DNA from: Allocoprobacillus sp002160865
GTDB lineage: Bacteria > Bacillota_I > Bacilli_A > Erysipelotrichales > Coprobacillaceae
Length of the DNA stretch: 64,000 bases
Direction of reading: 5' to 3'
Assembly: GCF_042850985.1 (NCBI RefSeq)
Contig: NZ_AP031415.1
Coordinates: 558,001-622,000 of the forward strand
In this document: positions 1-7,507 of the stretch, piece after piece
How positions within the stretch are numbered: position 1 is the first letter of the stretch
How the letters are laid out: every line of letters begins with the position of its first letter
Made by a program: the position numbers and the translations under genes
The notes under the pieces: generated by a model
Database searches by the model: none
What the model saw: only the letters and a program-made list of their open reading frames with translations
Told to the model about the DNA's origin: nothing

Positions 1-1
1 C

Positions 2-985
2 TGGTTTCCTAAAATCTATTATCAAATGGACAAGGGACTGCTCCATATCCGCTGTGAAATCTCTTTGGGAAAGTATCAAGACCAGCTCCTTAGACTGGAA
101 GATAAGCTGGAAAGCGGGCTTTACTGCGAGCTGACCGACAAGACGCTCCATGACGGCTATATCGAGTACACCCTGCTCTATGACATGATAGCGAACCGTA
201 TCACGATTGACGAGGTAAAGGCAGAAAACGGGGGCTTGCGTTTGATGAAGAACCTCACATGGGAATACGACGCACTCCCTCACGCCCTTATCTGTGGCGG
301 TACTGGCGGTGGAAAGACCTATTTCCTGCTGACAATCATTGAAGCCCTCTTGCAGACCAACGCCCAGCTTTTCATCTTAGACCCTAAGAACGCTGACCTT
401 GCGGACTTGGGTACGGTCATGGATAACGTGTACCACACCAAAGAAGATATGATTGAATGTGTCAATGCGTTCTATGAGGGAATGGTACAGCGAAGCGAGG
501 AAATGAAACGCCACCCAGACTACAAGACGGGCGAAAACTATGCCTATCTGGGCTTACCGCCCTGCTTCCTTATCTTTGACGAGTATGTGGCGTTCTTGGA
601 AATGCTGGGGACAAAGGAAAGCATGAGCCTACTTAGCCAGCTAAAGAAAATCGTCATGCTTGGCAGACAGGCAGGCTATTTCCTCATTGTCGCCTGCCAG
701 CGTCCCGACGCAAAGTATTTCAGCGACGGTATCAGAGATAACTTCAACTTCCGTGTGGGCTTGGGACGTATCAGCGAGCTTGGCTACGGTATGCTTTTCG
801 GAAGCGACGTAAAGAAACAGTTCTTCCAGAAGCGTATCAAAGGGCGTGGCTATTGTGACGTGGGTACGAGCGTTATATCGGAGTTTTACACTCCCCTTGT
901 TCCAAAGGGGCATGATTTTTTACAGACTATCGGCTCTCTTGCACTGGCAAGGCAAGCCGTAACAGATGAACGAAAGGAGAATTGA
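2..985 (+). CDS. FtsK/SpoIIIE-type conjugation coupling ATPase (Tn916 Orf21 / TcpA-like), 5' partial
   Basis: This ATPase is the DNA-pumping coupling protein that delivers the relaxase-DNA complex to the conjugation channel at the membrane. The frame is open from base 2 with no stop before the first in-window ATG at 26, so the N-terminal part, where the membrane helices normally sit, is cut off. A Walker A loop (GGTGGGKT) lies near in-window residue 92 and a Walker B segment (LIFDEYVAF) near residue 185, typical of the FtsK/HerA superfamily. The C terminus overlaps the next gene by 20 bp, as in a translationally coupled operon. The family assignment is secure from the motifs and from the MobT gene downstream. 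Confidence 0.9.
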   Translation, partial: WFPKIYYQMDKGLLHIRCEISLGKYQDQLLRLEDKLESGLYCELTDKTLHDGYIEYTLLYDMIANRITIDEVKAENGGLRLMKNLTWEYDALPHALICGGTGGGKTYFLLTIIEALLQTNAQLFILDPKNADLADLGTVMDNVYHTKEDMIECVNAFYEGMVQRSEEMKRHPDYKTGENYAYLGLPPCFLIFDEYVAFLEMLGTKESMSLLSQLKKIVMLGRQAGYFLIVACQRPDAKYFSDGIRDNFNFRVGLGRISELGYGMLFGSDVKKQFFQKRIKGRGYCDVGTSVISEFYTPLVPKGHDFLQTIGSLALARQAVTDERKEN

Positions 986-1397
986 AAAATATATGGGACT
1001 TTTAGAAATGGGTTACAGCGACCCTACTGCAGATTTGCACGTTGAGGGTGTCTGCGTAGACTTTGACCGCTACCTTGCGGATTTGGAAAGTGTCGCTGGC
1101 ACGACTGACGATAAATGTGAGGAATTTCCGACAGAAGCCTATCATGCACATATGGAAGATATTCTGACAGAAGCGGGGCTTGGGAGATTGAAACTTCCGT
1201 TGCTCTTTTCCGTGGTGCTGGACGAATGGCTTTCCATTCATGGCTTCAACTACCGTTTTACGTTTCTTGTGGTGGATAAGGATTTTTTCAGACAGATATA
1301 CCATGAATATGAGATTGACAAGGATATTGTCAGAAAATGCCTTTCTGCCGATACAGACGTTATCGTAGTTTATACGGGCATGACAAGGATAGGCTGA
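966..1397 (+). CDS. Uncharacterised ICE protein between coupling ATPase and oriT
   Basis: A 143-residue soluble, acidic protein that I do not recognise. It has no signal peptide, membrane helix or known motif. The start ATG lies inside the end of the coupling-ATPase gene, with a Shine-Dalgarno-like purine run 5' of it, so the two are probably co-translated. Similar-sized accessory genes sit at this point in several Tn916-like elements, next to oriT. A role in DNA processing or its control is possible but rests only on position. Confidence 0.6.
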   Translation: MNERRIEKYMGLLEMGYSDPTADLHVEGVCVDFDRYLADLESVAGTTDDKCEEFPTEAYHAHMEDILTEAGLGRLKLPLLFSVVLDEWLSIHGFNYRFTFLVVDKDFFRQIYHEYEIDKDIVRKCLSADTDVIVVYTGMTRIG

Positions 1398-1451
1398 ACC
1401 ACTGACGGCTGGAACGGTCAGCGAAGCGGCCCAGACCGTGTAAGCCGTCCT

Positions 1452-1509
1452 GTGGAGCAGGGCTTGCCCTGCTCCACGAAAGAAGCCCCTCGGTATCTAA
1501 CAGAGGGGC
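1452..1509. other. oriT: Probable origin of transfer (oriT) with nick-site hairpin
   Basis: The 225-bp gap between the coupling ATPase and MobT genes is where oriT lies in Tn916. It holds two strong inverted repeats. Positions 1452-1477 form a perfect 12-bp stem with a 2-base loop. Positions 1485-1491 (GCCCCTC) pair with 1503-1509 (GAGGGGC) around an 11-base loop containing CTAACA. MobT/Rep_trans relaxases of the ICEBs1/Tn916 group nick in such a small hairpin, and the loop resembles the ICEBs1 nic region as I remember it. The exact nick position is not determined here. Confidence 0.7.
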
Positions 1510-1622
1510 ACAATTCCGCTGGAAACTACGGTCAAAAAGTCTGGAAATCCCGCTTGGTATAAGGATTTTCAGTCACTCATAGCTGACTGTGACAATCGGC
1601 GGAAAATATCACACTTTTACGA

Positions 1623-2828
1623 TTGGGGGTATGCAGGCTGAATGAAAGCACCTTTATAACCGCCTTGAAAGAGAAACGCTTATCTTACGGCGTGTCCCAG
1701 ACAAGGCTTGCAATCATGGCTGGTATCAGCCGTGAACACTTGAACCGTATCGAAGCGGGCAAGGTAACGCTCACGGACGATATGCAAGAAAAGCTCATGG
1801 AAGCGGTTGAGAAATTCAATCCCGACGCTCCCATGTTCCTGCTGTTCGACTATGTGCGTATCCGTTTCCCCACGCTGGATATACAGCACGTTATCAAAAA
1901 TATATTGAAGCTCAATATCGACTATATGCTCCATGAGGACTACGGACACTACAAGTACACCGAGCATTACTATCTGGGTGATGTGTTCGTCTACACTTCG
2001 CAGGACGAGGAAAAAGGCACGCTTCTGGAACTGAAAGGAAAAGGCTGTCGCCAGTTTGAAAGCTATCTGCTGGCACAGGAGCGAAGCTGGTATGACTTCC
2101 TCATGGACGCTCTGGTTGAGGGCGGTGTGATGAAACGCCTTGACCTTGCGATTAACGACAGGGCGGGCATACTGGATATTCCAGATCTGACCGCCAAATG
2201 CAACCGTGAGGAATGTGTTTCCCTGTTCCGTTCTTTCAAGTCCTATGCTTCTGGCGAGCTGGTGAAGCACAACGAGCAGGACAAGGCGGGCATGGGACAC
2301 ACGCTGTATATCGGTTCTCTGAAATCGGAAGTCTACTTCTGCTGTTATGAGAAGAACTACGAACAGTACGCAAAGCTGGGCGTGCCGATTGAGGAAGCAC
2401 CGATTAAGAACCGCTTCGAGATACGATTGAAAGATGAAAGAGCTTATTATGCCGTCCGTGAACTGCTGACCCATTATGACGCAGAACAGACGGCATTTTC
2501 TATCATCAATCACTATATCCGCTTTGTGGACAAAGAGCCGGAGAAGCGAAAGACAGACTGGAAGCTCAATGACCGCTGGGCGTGGTTTATCGGAAAAGAC
2601 CGACCACCTATCAAGCTGACAACAGACCCAGAGCCGTATACTCTGGAAAGGACGCTGGGCTGGATAAGCAGGCAGGTCGCCCCTACGCTGAAAATGCTGA
2701 AAAAGATAGACGCTGGCAACAGCACAAGCTATCTGAAAGAGATTGAGGACAACGCAAAGCTGACGGAAAAGCATTTGCAGATAATCAGACAGCAGACAGC
2801 GGACACAGAGGAACTTGTCACAGAGTAA
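1623..2828 (+). CDS. mobT: MobT relaxase, Rep_trans family (Tn916 Orf20)
   Basis: This relaxase nicks oriT and initiates single-strand transfer. Residues about 8-65 form an XRE-type helix-turn-helix (VSQTRLAIMAGISREHLNRI), as in Tn916 Orf20, and the remainder is the Rep_trans replication-initiator-like domain of rolling-circle enzymes. At 401 residues it is full length. The reported start is a TTG at 1623; no in-frame ATG is available nearby, so the exact start is uncertain. It lies directly downstream of the oriT hairpins and upstream of the small membrane proteins of the transfer operon. The family call follows from homology to the Tn916 group and from context. Confidence 0.9.
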   Translation: MGVCRLNESTFITALKEKRLSYGVSQTRLAIMAGISREHLNRIEAGKVTLTDDMQEKLMEAVEKFNPDAPMFLLFDYVRIRFPTLDIQHVIKNILKLNIDYMLHEDYGHYKYTEHYYLGDVFVYTSQDEEKGTLLELKGKGCRQFESYLLAQERSWYDFLMDALVEGGVMKRLDLAINDRAGILDIPDLTAKCNREECVSLFRSFKSYASGELVKHNEQDKAGMGHTLYIGSLKSEVYFCCYEKNYEQYAKLGVPIEEAPIKNRFEIRLKDERAYYAVRELLTHYDAEQTAFSIINHYIRFVDKEPEKRKTDWKLNDRWAWFIGKDRPPIKLTTDPEPYTLERTLGWISRQVAPTLKMLKKIDAGNSTSYLKEIEDNAKLTEKHLQIIRQQTADTEELVTE

Positions 2829-2843
2829 AGGAGAATTTTGACT

Positions 2844-2984
2844 ATGGCAGAACTTGTCAAGGACTTGGTGCTGGTATCGCTGGGAATGGGTATCGGTGTC
2901 GTCCTTATGTGTATCGCACAGGTCAGCAAAATGGCTGACGAGCAAATGGAAGAAATCAAAAAAGAAAGGATTGATAAAGAATGA
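2844..2984 (+). CDS. Small single-helix ICE membrane protein (46 aa)
   Basis: A 46-residue ORF with a good Shine-Dalgarno (AAAGGAGAA) 7-8 bases before its ATG. An N-terminal hydrophobic helix (LVLVSLGMGIGVVLMCIA) is followed by a charged tail rich in K and E. Its stop overlaps the ATG of the next gene (ATGA-type overlap), so both are probably co-translated. It resembles the small DUF3789-like proteins annotated at this place in Tn916-family elements; that comparison is from memory. Confidence 0.7.
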   Translation: MAELVKDLVLVSLGMGIGVVLMCIAQVSKMADEQMEEIKKERIDKE

Positions 2985-3202
2985 ATTTCGGACAGAACTT
3001 ATACAACTGGTTTTTAAGCAACGCCCAGAGCTTAGTGCTTATGGCAATCGTGGTAATCGGTATCTACTTAGGATTTAAGAGAGAGTTTTCTAAGTTAATC
3101 GGCTTCCTTGTGATTGCTTTAATCGCTGTCGGGCTGGTATTCAATGCCGGCGGTGTCAAGGACGTGCTGTTAGAGCTGTTCAACCGTATCATTGGGGCGT
3201 AA
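2981..3202 (+). CDS. TcpD-like small conjugation membrane protein (Tn916 Orf19 position)
   Basis: A 73-residue protein with two predicted membrane helices (about residues 17-30 and 38-56) separated by a short basic loop. It overlaps the preceding 46-residue ORF by four bases. Its size, topology and position between the relaxase and ArdA genes fit the TcpD-family small membrane proteins of Gram-positive conjugation systems, which sit at the inner face of the channel. No catalytic motif is expected or seen. Confidence 0.7.
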   Translation: MNFGQNLYNWFLSNAQSLVLMAIVVIGIYLGFKREFSKLIGFLVIALIAVGLVFNAGGVKDVLLELFNRIIGA

Positions 3203-3284
3203 CAATCAGCAGTTTGCGGTCACGCAAACTTACCTGTCCCCCTATGGGAGTTCGGGCATAGGGGGAATGAAAGGGGGTGACGGA

Positions 3285-3527
3285 ATGGTACAAAAAGACA
3301 TTTTTACAGATATGCAGGCAAAAATCGGGTGTCCGTATCTCTCTGACCTGCCTTATTACAAGCGTACAGTCTGGTTTGAGATGAAACGCCTTTGCCTGTC
3401 TGACTACCCTAAGAAACAGTTAGAAGATTTTTCACGCTATGTATTCGGTGTGCCTTATGCCGTCATACAGGAAGCGTTGACAAGAGAGGACGTGATGAAA
3501 CATGGAAGAAATGCGTGTGCAGATTGA
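3285..3527 (+). CDS. Uncharacterised small ICE protein upstream of ardA genes
   Basis: About 80 residues from the ATG at 3285, which follows a GGGGGTGA ribosome-binding site; a longer reading from a TTG at 3192 lacks such a site. An in-frame ATG at 3267 is also possible. The sequence is soluble with several aromatic and basic residues and no motif I recognise. Its 3' end overlaps the first ArdA-like gene by 26 bp, so the two are coupled. Function unknown. Confidence 0.6.
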   Translation: MVQKDIFTDMQAKIGCPYLSDLPYYKRTVWFEMKRLCLSDYPKKQLEDFSRYVFGVPYAVIQEALTREDVMKHGRNACAD

Positions 3528-3999
3528 AGCCAGAGAACCGACAGACGGAGAAATCCGAGCCTTTTGGTTCACCCTGCCTATCGACACAGAACAAGTGGAA
3601 GAACTGCTGGGAATTGATGTAGACACAGACTATTACTATATCACAGGCAAGGAGCTTCCCTTTGCTGATGAAGTGCAGGAAGATACCACCGTGGAAAAGC
3701 TCAATGACCTGTATTCTACTTATGAAAATTTACCCTCTGACTTGAAAGAGGATTATGCGGAGCTTATGTGCTATTACTCTAATCTTGATGAATTGCACAG
3801 ATACAGAAATGACATTATTCATTATTCGTGGTGTAAGAACATGACGGACGTTGCCCGCCACATACTGAACAACGACCCAGCGTTCACTTCCCTTAGTGAG
3901 AGCGTTATCCGCTATTTCGATTTTGAAGCCTACGGGCAGTACCTTGACGACAACGGACGCTTTGTGGAAACCGACCACGGTATCTATGAGCTTCCGTAG
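3502..3999 (+). CDS. ArdA-family antirestriction protein, first of two tandem paralogues
   Basis: ArdA proteins are acidic DNA mimics that bind type I restriction-modification enzymes and shield incoming DNA. This 165-residue protein has the ArdA layout: an N-terminal segment ending in FTLPID, a middle with LNDLYSTYENLP, and a C-terminal IRYFDFEAYGQYL followed by a FVETDHGIYELP ending. It is strongly acidic. It is clearly related to, but diverged from, the next gene, which is the closer match to Tn916 Orf18. The two may target different restriction enzymes or form a mixed dimer; both ideas are inference. Confidence 0.85.
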   Translation: MEEMRVQIEAREPTDGEIRAFWFTLPIDTEQVEELLGIDVDTDYYYITGKELPFADEVQEDTTVEKLNDLYSTYENLPSDLKEDYAELMCYYSNLDELHRYRNDIIHYSWCKNMTDVARHILNNDPAFTSLSESVIRYFDFEAYGQYLDDNGRFVETDHGIYELP

Positions 4000-4016
4000 A
4001 AAAGAGGTGTGTGCCT

Positions 4017-4520
4017 GTGGTTGACGACATGAGGGTGTATATCGCTAATCTTGGCAAGTACAACGAGGGCGAACTTGTAGGGGATTGGTTCTCTTTCCCT
4101 ATCGACGAGGAAGATGTTGCGGAGCGTATCGGGCTGAACAGCTATTATGAGGAATATGCTGTCCATGATACCGACAACTTTCCTATTGAAATCGGGGAGT
4201 ATATCTCCATTCAAGAACTCAATGAGATGTACGAGATGATTTGTGAGCTTCCCGACTATATCACCGACGCTCTGGACGAGTTTGTTTCCCATTATGGAAG
4301 TCTGGAAGAAGTATACGAACACAAGGACGACATTTATTTCTATCCAGACTGTGAGGACATGACCGATATTGCCTATTACTTCATTGACGAGTTACAGGTA
4401 TTGGGTGAAATTCCGCTACCGTTGCAGAACTATATCGACTATGAAGCATACGGCAGGGACTTATCCATAGAGGGGACATTCATTGAAACAAGCCGAGGGA
4501 TATGCGAGATACCATATTAG
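4017..4520 (+). CDS. ardA: ArdA antirestriction protein (Tn916 Orf18)
   Basis: This is the close counterpart of Tn916 ArdA: MRVYIANLGKYNEGELVG near the N terminus, LQNYIDYEAYGRDL near the C terminus, and a high acidic content that mimics bent B-form DNA. The protein blocks type I restriction enzymes after transfer. I prefer the GTG at 4017, seven bases after AAAAGAGGTG; the upstream GTG at 4011 is too close to that site. It follows the first ArdA-like gene by 17 bp and is followed by a strong hairpin. Confidence 0.92.
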   Translation: MVDDMRVYIANLGKYNEGELVGDWFSFPIDEEDVAERIGLNSYYEEYAVHDTDNFPIEIGEYISIQELNEMYEMICELPDYITDALDEFVSHYGSLEEVYEHKDDIYFYPDCEDMTDIAYYFIDELQVLGEIPLPLQNYIDYEAYGRDLSIEGTFIETSRGICEIPY

Positions 4521-4565
4521 AGCTGGCAGATCAGCGACAGTAAAGGTCGCTACTGACAGCTTTTT
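4521..4565 (+). terminator. Nested hairpin after ardA
   Basis: An outer stem AGCTG/CAGCT encloses an inner stem AGCGAC/GTCGCT and is followed by a TTTTT run starting at 4561. This looks like an intrinsic terminator or attenuator directly after the ardA stop codon. The following 115 bp up to the TcpE gene hold a Shine-Dalgarno sequence (AAAGGAGCT) and no other gene. Confidence 0.65.
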
Positions 4566-4683
4566 GTATTTTACGGGGACGGCCAGAAGCGGGCTGTCCC
4601 TTAATCATTGAAAGAAATCCCACAAGGGGATACCTCTATGCCGTGAGGAATACGGCAGGGATAATGAAAGGAGCTGAAACGAA

Positions 4684-5073
4684 TTGAAGAAGATTAAGAG
4701 CTACACGGGTATCTGGAACGTGGAGAAAGTCTTATACGCAATCAATGACTTTACTCTCCCGTTTCCCGTTACCTTTACCCAGATAACGTGGTTTGTCATC
4801 ACGGAGTTTGCCGTCATTCTCTTAGGGGACTTACCGCCGTTATCGCTTATCGAGGGGGCGTTTCTGAAATACTTCGGTATTCCCGTCGCCCTCACATGGT
4901 TCATGAGCCAAAAGACCTTTGACGGCAAGAAGCCTTACAGCTTCTTGAAATCGCAGATTACATTTGCCCTGCGACCAAAAGTGACCTATGCAGGAAAAGC
5001 CGTGAAGCTGGAAAAGGAAGTTTTCAGTGAACCTGTCACGGCGGTTAGGAGTGTGATGTATGTTCCCGATTAA
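4684..5073 (+). CDS. TcpE-family conjugal transfer membrane protein (Tn916 Orf17)
   Basis: A 129-residue protein beginning at a TTG at 4684, after the Shine-Dalgarno AAAGGAGCTG. Two hydrophobic segments (about residues 32-47 and 55-80) make it an integral membrane protein. The pattern of an early FPVTFTQ motif and a late LRPK motif is typical of the TcpE family, which is required for transfer in pCW3 and Tn916-like elements and is thought to recruit channel parts. It overlaps the VirB4-like gene by 14 bp, indicating co-translation. Confidence 0.85.
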   Translation: MKKIKSYTGIWNVEKVLYAINDFTLPFPVTFTQITWFVITEFAVILLGDLPPLSLIEGAFLKYFGIPVALTWFMSQKTFDGKKPYSFLKSQITFALRPKVTYAGKAVKLEKEVFSEPVTAVRSVMYVPD

Positions 5074-7507
5074 ATATATCGACAACAACCTTGTCTGGAA
5101 CAAGGACAATGAGGTATTCGCCTACTATGAGCTGATACCGTATAACTATTCTTTTCTGTCAGCGGAACAGAAATTTATCGTCCATGACAGCTTCCGTCAG
5201 CTTATCGCACAGAGCCGTGAGGGGAAGATACACGCCTTGCAGATAGCGACGGAAAGCTCCGTAAGAAGCATACAGGAACAGTCAAAAAAGCTGGTGACGG
5301 GGCGACTTCGTGATGTGGCGATACAGAAGATAGATGAACAGACAGAAGCGTTAGTAAGCATGATTGGGGACAATCAAGTGGACTACCGCTTTTTTATCGG
5401 CTTCAAGCTCATTGTGACAGAGGAAAAAGTGAGCCTTGACAGCATGAAGAAATCGGCATTTCTGACATTCAAGGAATTTCTAAATGAGGTCAACCATACG
5501 CTGATGAACGACTTTATCTCCATGCCAGATGATGAAATCAACCGCTACATGAAAATGGAAAAACTGCTGGAAAATAAAATCTCCCGCCGTTTCAAGTTCC
5601 GACGCTTGGATAAGAACGACTTCGGGTATCTTATCGAGCATATCTACGGCAGGGACGGCGTGGCGTATGAGGACTACGAATATTCGCTTCCAAAGAAGAA
5701 GCTGAAAAAGGCAACGCTCATCAAGCAGTACGACCTTATCCGTCCGACCCGCTGTCTGATAGAGGAAAGCCAGCGATACTTGCGACTGGAACATGAGGAC
5801 AGCGAGAGCTTCGTATCCTACTTTACCGTCAATGCCATTGTGGGCGAGCTGGATTTTCCGTCCAGTGAGATATTTTACTTCCAGCAACAGCAGTTCACCT
5901 TTCCCGTGGACACTTCTATGAATGTAGAAATCGTCGGCAACCGCAAGGCACTTTCCACGGTGAGAAATAAAAAGAAAGAGCTGAAAGACTTGGACAATCA
6001 CGCCTATCAGTCTGGAAGCGAAACAAGCTCAAACGTGGTGGACGCATTAGACAGCGTGGACGAGCTGGAAACCGACCTCGACCAGAGCAAGGAAAGTATG
6101 TATAAACTTTCTTACGTTATCCGTGTGTCTGCTCCCGACCTCGACGAGCTGAAACGACGCTGTGATGAGGTCAAGGACTTCTACGACGACCTCAATGTAA
6201 AGTTAGTCCGTCCTGCTGGGGATATGCTGGGGCTTCACTCTGAATTTCTCCCCGCCAGCAAGCGTTATATCAATGACTATGTGCAGTATGTGAAATCGGA
6301 CTTTCTGGCGGGGCTTGGCTTTGGGGCGACACAACAGCTTGGCGAGAATACAGGTATCTATATCGGCTATTCCGTGGACACGGGAAGAAACGTCTATTTA
6401 CAGCCCTCTCTTGCTTCACAGGGTATCAAGGGGACAGTCACCAATGCTTTAGCTTCTGCCTTTGTCGGTTCGCTGGGCGGTGGAAAGTCATTCTGCAACA
6501 ATCTGATTGTCTATTATTCCGTTCTCTTTGGGGGACAGGCTGTCATTCTCGACCCTAAAAGCGAGCGTGGCAACTGGAAAGAAACGCTCCCAGAGATAGC
6601 CCATGAAATCAATATCGTCAATCTTACCAGCGATAAGGAAAATGCTGGGCTTCTTGACCCGTTCGTCATTATGAAGAATGTAAAAGACGCTGAAAGTCTG
6701 GCGATAGACATTCTCACATTCCTTACGGGGATTTCCTCTAGGGACGGCGAGAAGTTCCCTGTCCTTAGAAAAGCGGTGCGAGCCGTGACCCAGAGCGATC
6801 AGCGAGGCTTGCTCCATGTGATAGACGAGCTACGCAGAGAGGACACGGCGATAGCCCGCAATATTGCCGACCATATCGACAGCTTTACGGACTATGACTT
6901 TGCACATCTGCTGTTCTCGGACGGTTCAGTGTCTAACGCTATCAGCTTGGACAATCAGCTCAATATCATACAGGTGGCAGATTTGGTACTTCCCGACAAG
7001 GACACGACCTTTGAGGAATACACGACCATAGAACTGCTGTCCGTGGCTATGTTGATTGTTATTTCCACCTTTGCCTTAGACTTCATTCATTCAGACCGCA
7101 GTATCTTTAAAATCGTGGATTTAGATGAAGCGTGGGCGTTCCTCAACGTGGCACAGGGAGAAACGCTCTCAAATAAGCTGGTGCGTGCGGGACGTGCTAT
7201 GCAGGCGGGCGTGTACTTTGTCACGCAATCCTCTGGCGACGTGTCAAAGGAAAGTTTGAAAAACAATATCGGCTTGAAGTTTGCCTTTAGAAGTACCGAC
7301 ATCAACGAGATAAAGCAGACCCTTGAATTTTTCGGTATCGACAAGGACGACGAGAACAACCAGAAAAGGCTTCGTGATTTGGAGAACGGACAATGCCTGC
7401 TTCAAGACTTGTACGGGCGTGTGGGCGTGGTGCAGATACACCCTGTCTTTGAAGAATTACTGCACGCCTTTGATACCAGACCGCCCGTAAAAAGCGAGGT
7501 GGAGTGA
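5060..7507 (+). CDS. VirB4-like conjugation ATPase (Tn916 Orf16, TcpF/ConE-like)
   Basis: This 815-residue ATPase powers assembly or use of the type IV secretion-like channel at the membrane. Walker A (GSLGGGKS) lies near residue 470 and Walker B (VDLDEAWAF) near residue 686, followed by the conserved GRAMQAG and a TQSSGDV segment typical of VirB4/TraE enzymes. The N-terminal half lacks a nucleotide site, as usual for the family. It overlaps the TcpE gene and is followed at once by the channel-protein gene. Length and motifs indicate an intact protein. Confidence 0.93.
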   Translation: MFPIKYIDNNLVWNKDNEVFAYYELIPYNYSFLSAEQKFIVHDSFRQLIAQSREGKIHALQIATESSVRSIQEQSKKLVTGRLRDVAIQKIDEQTEALVSMIGDNQVDYRFFIGFKLIVTEEKVSLDSMKKSAFLTFKEFLNEVNHTLMNDFISMPDDEINRYMKMEKLLENKISRRFKFRRLDKNDFGYLIEHIYGRDGVAYEDYEYSLPKKKLKKATLIKQYDLIRPTRCLIEESQRYLRLEHEDSESFVSYFTVNAIVGELDFPSSEIFYFQQQQFTFPVDTSMNVEIVGNRKALSTVRNKKKELKDLDNHAYQSGSETSSNVVDALDSVDELETDLDQSKESMYKLSYVIRVSAPDLDELKRRCDEVKDFYDDLNVKLVRPAGDMLGLHSEFLPASKRYINDYVQYVKSDFLAGLGFGATQQLGENTGIYIGYSVDTGRNVYLQPSLASQGIKGTVTNALASAFVGSLGGGKSFCNNLIVYYSVLFGGQAVILDPKSERGNWKETLPEIAHEINIVNLTSDKENAGLLDPFVIMKNVKDAESLAIDILTFLTGISSRDGEKFPVLRKAVRAVTQSDQRGLLHVIDELRREDTAIARNIADHIDSFTDYDFAHLLFSDGSVSNAISLDNQLNIIQVADLVLPDKDTTFEEYTTIELLSVAMLIVISTFALDFIHSDRSIFKIVDLDEAWAFLNVAQGETLSNKLVRAGRAMQAGVYFVTQSSGDVSKESLKNNIGLKFAFRSTDINEIKQTLEFFGIDKDDENNQKRLRDLENGQCLLQDLYGRVGVVQIHPVFEELLHAFDTRPPVKSEVE

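Noticed and set aside
1680..2945. 421-codon open frame on the minus strand
   Set aside because: It lies fully opposite the mobT gene, has no ribosome-binding site or recognisable domain, and arises from the codon use of the GC-rich ICE.
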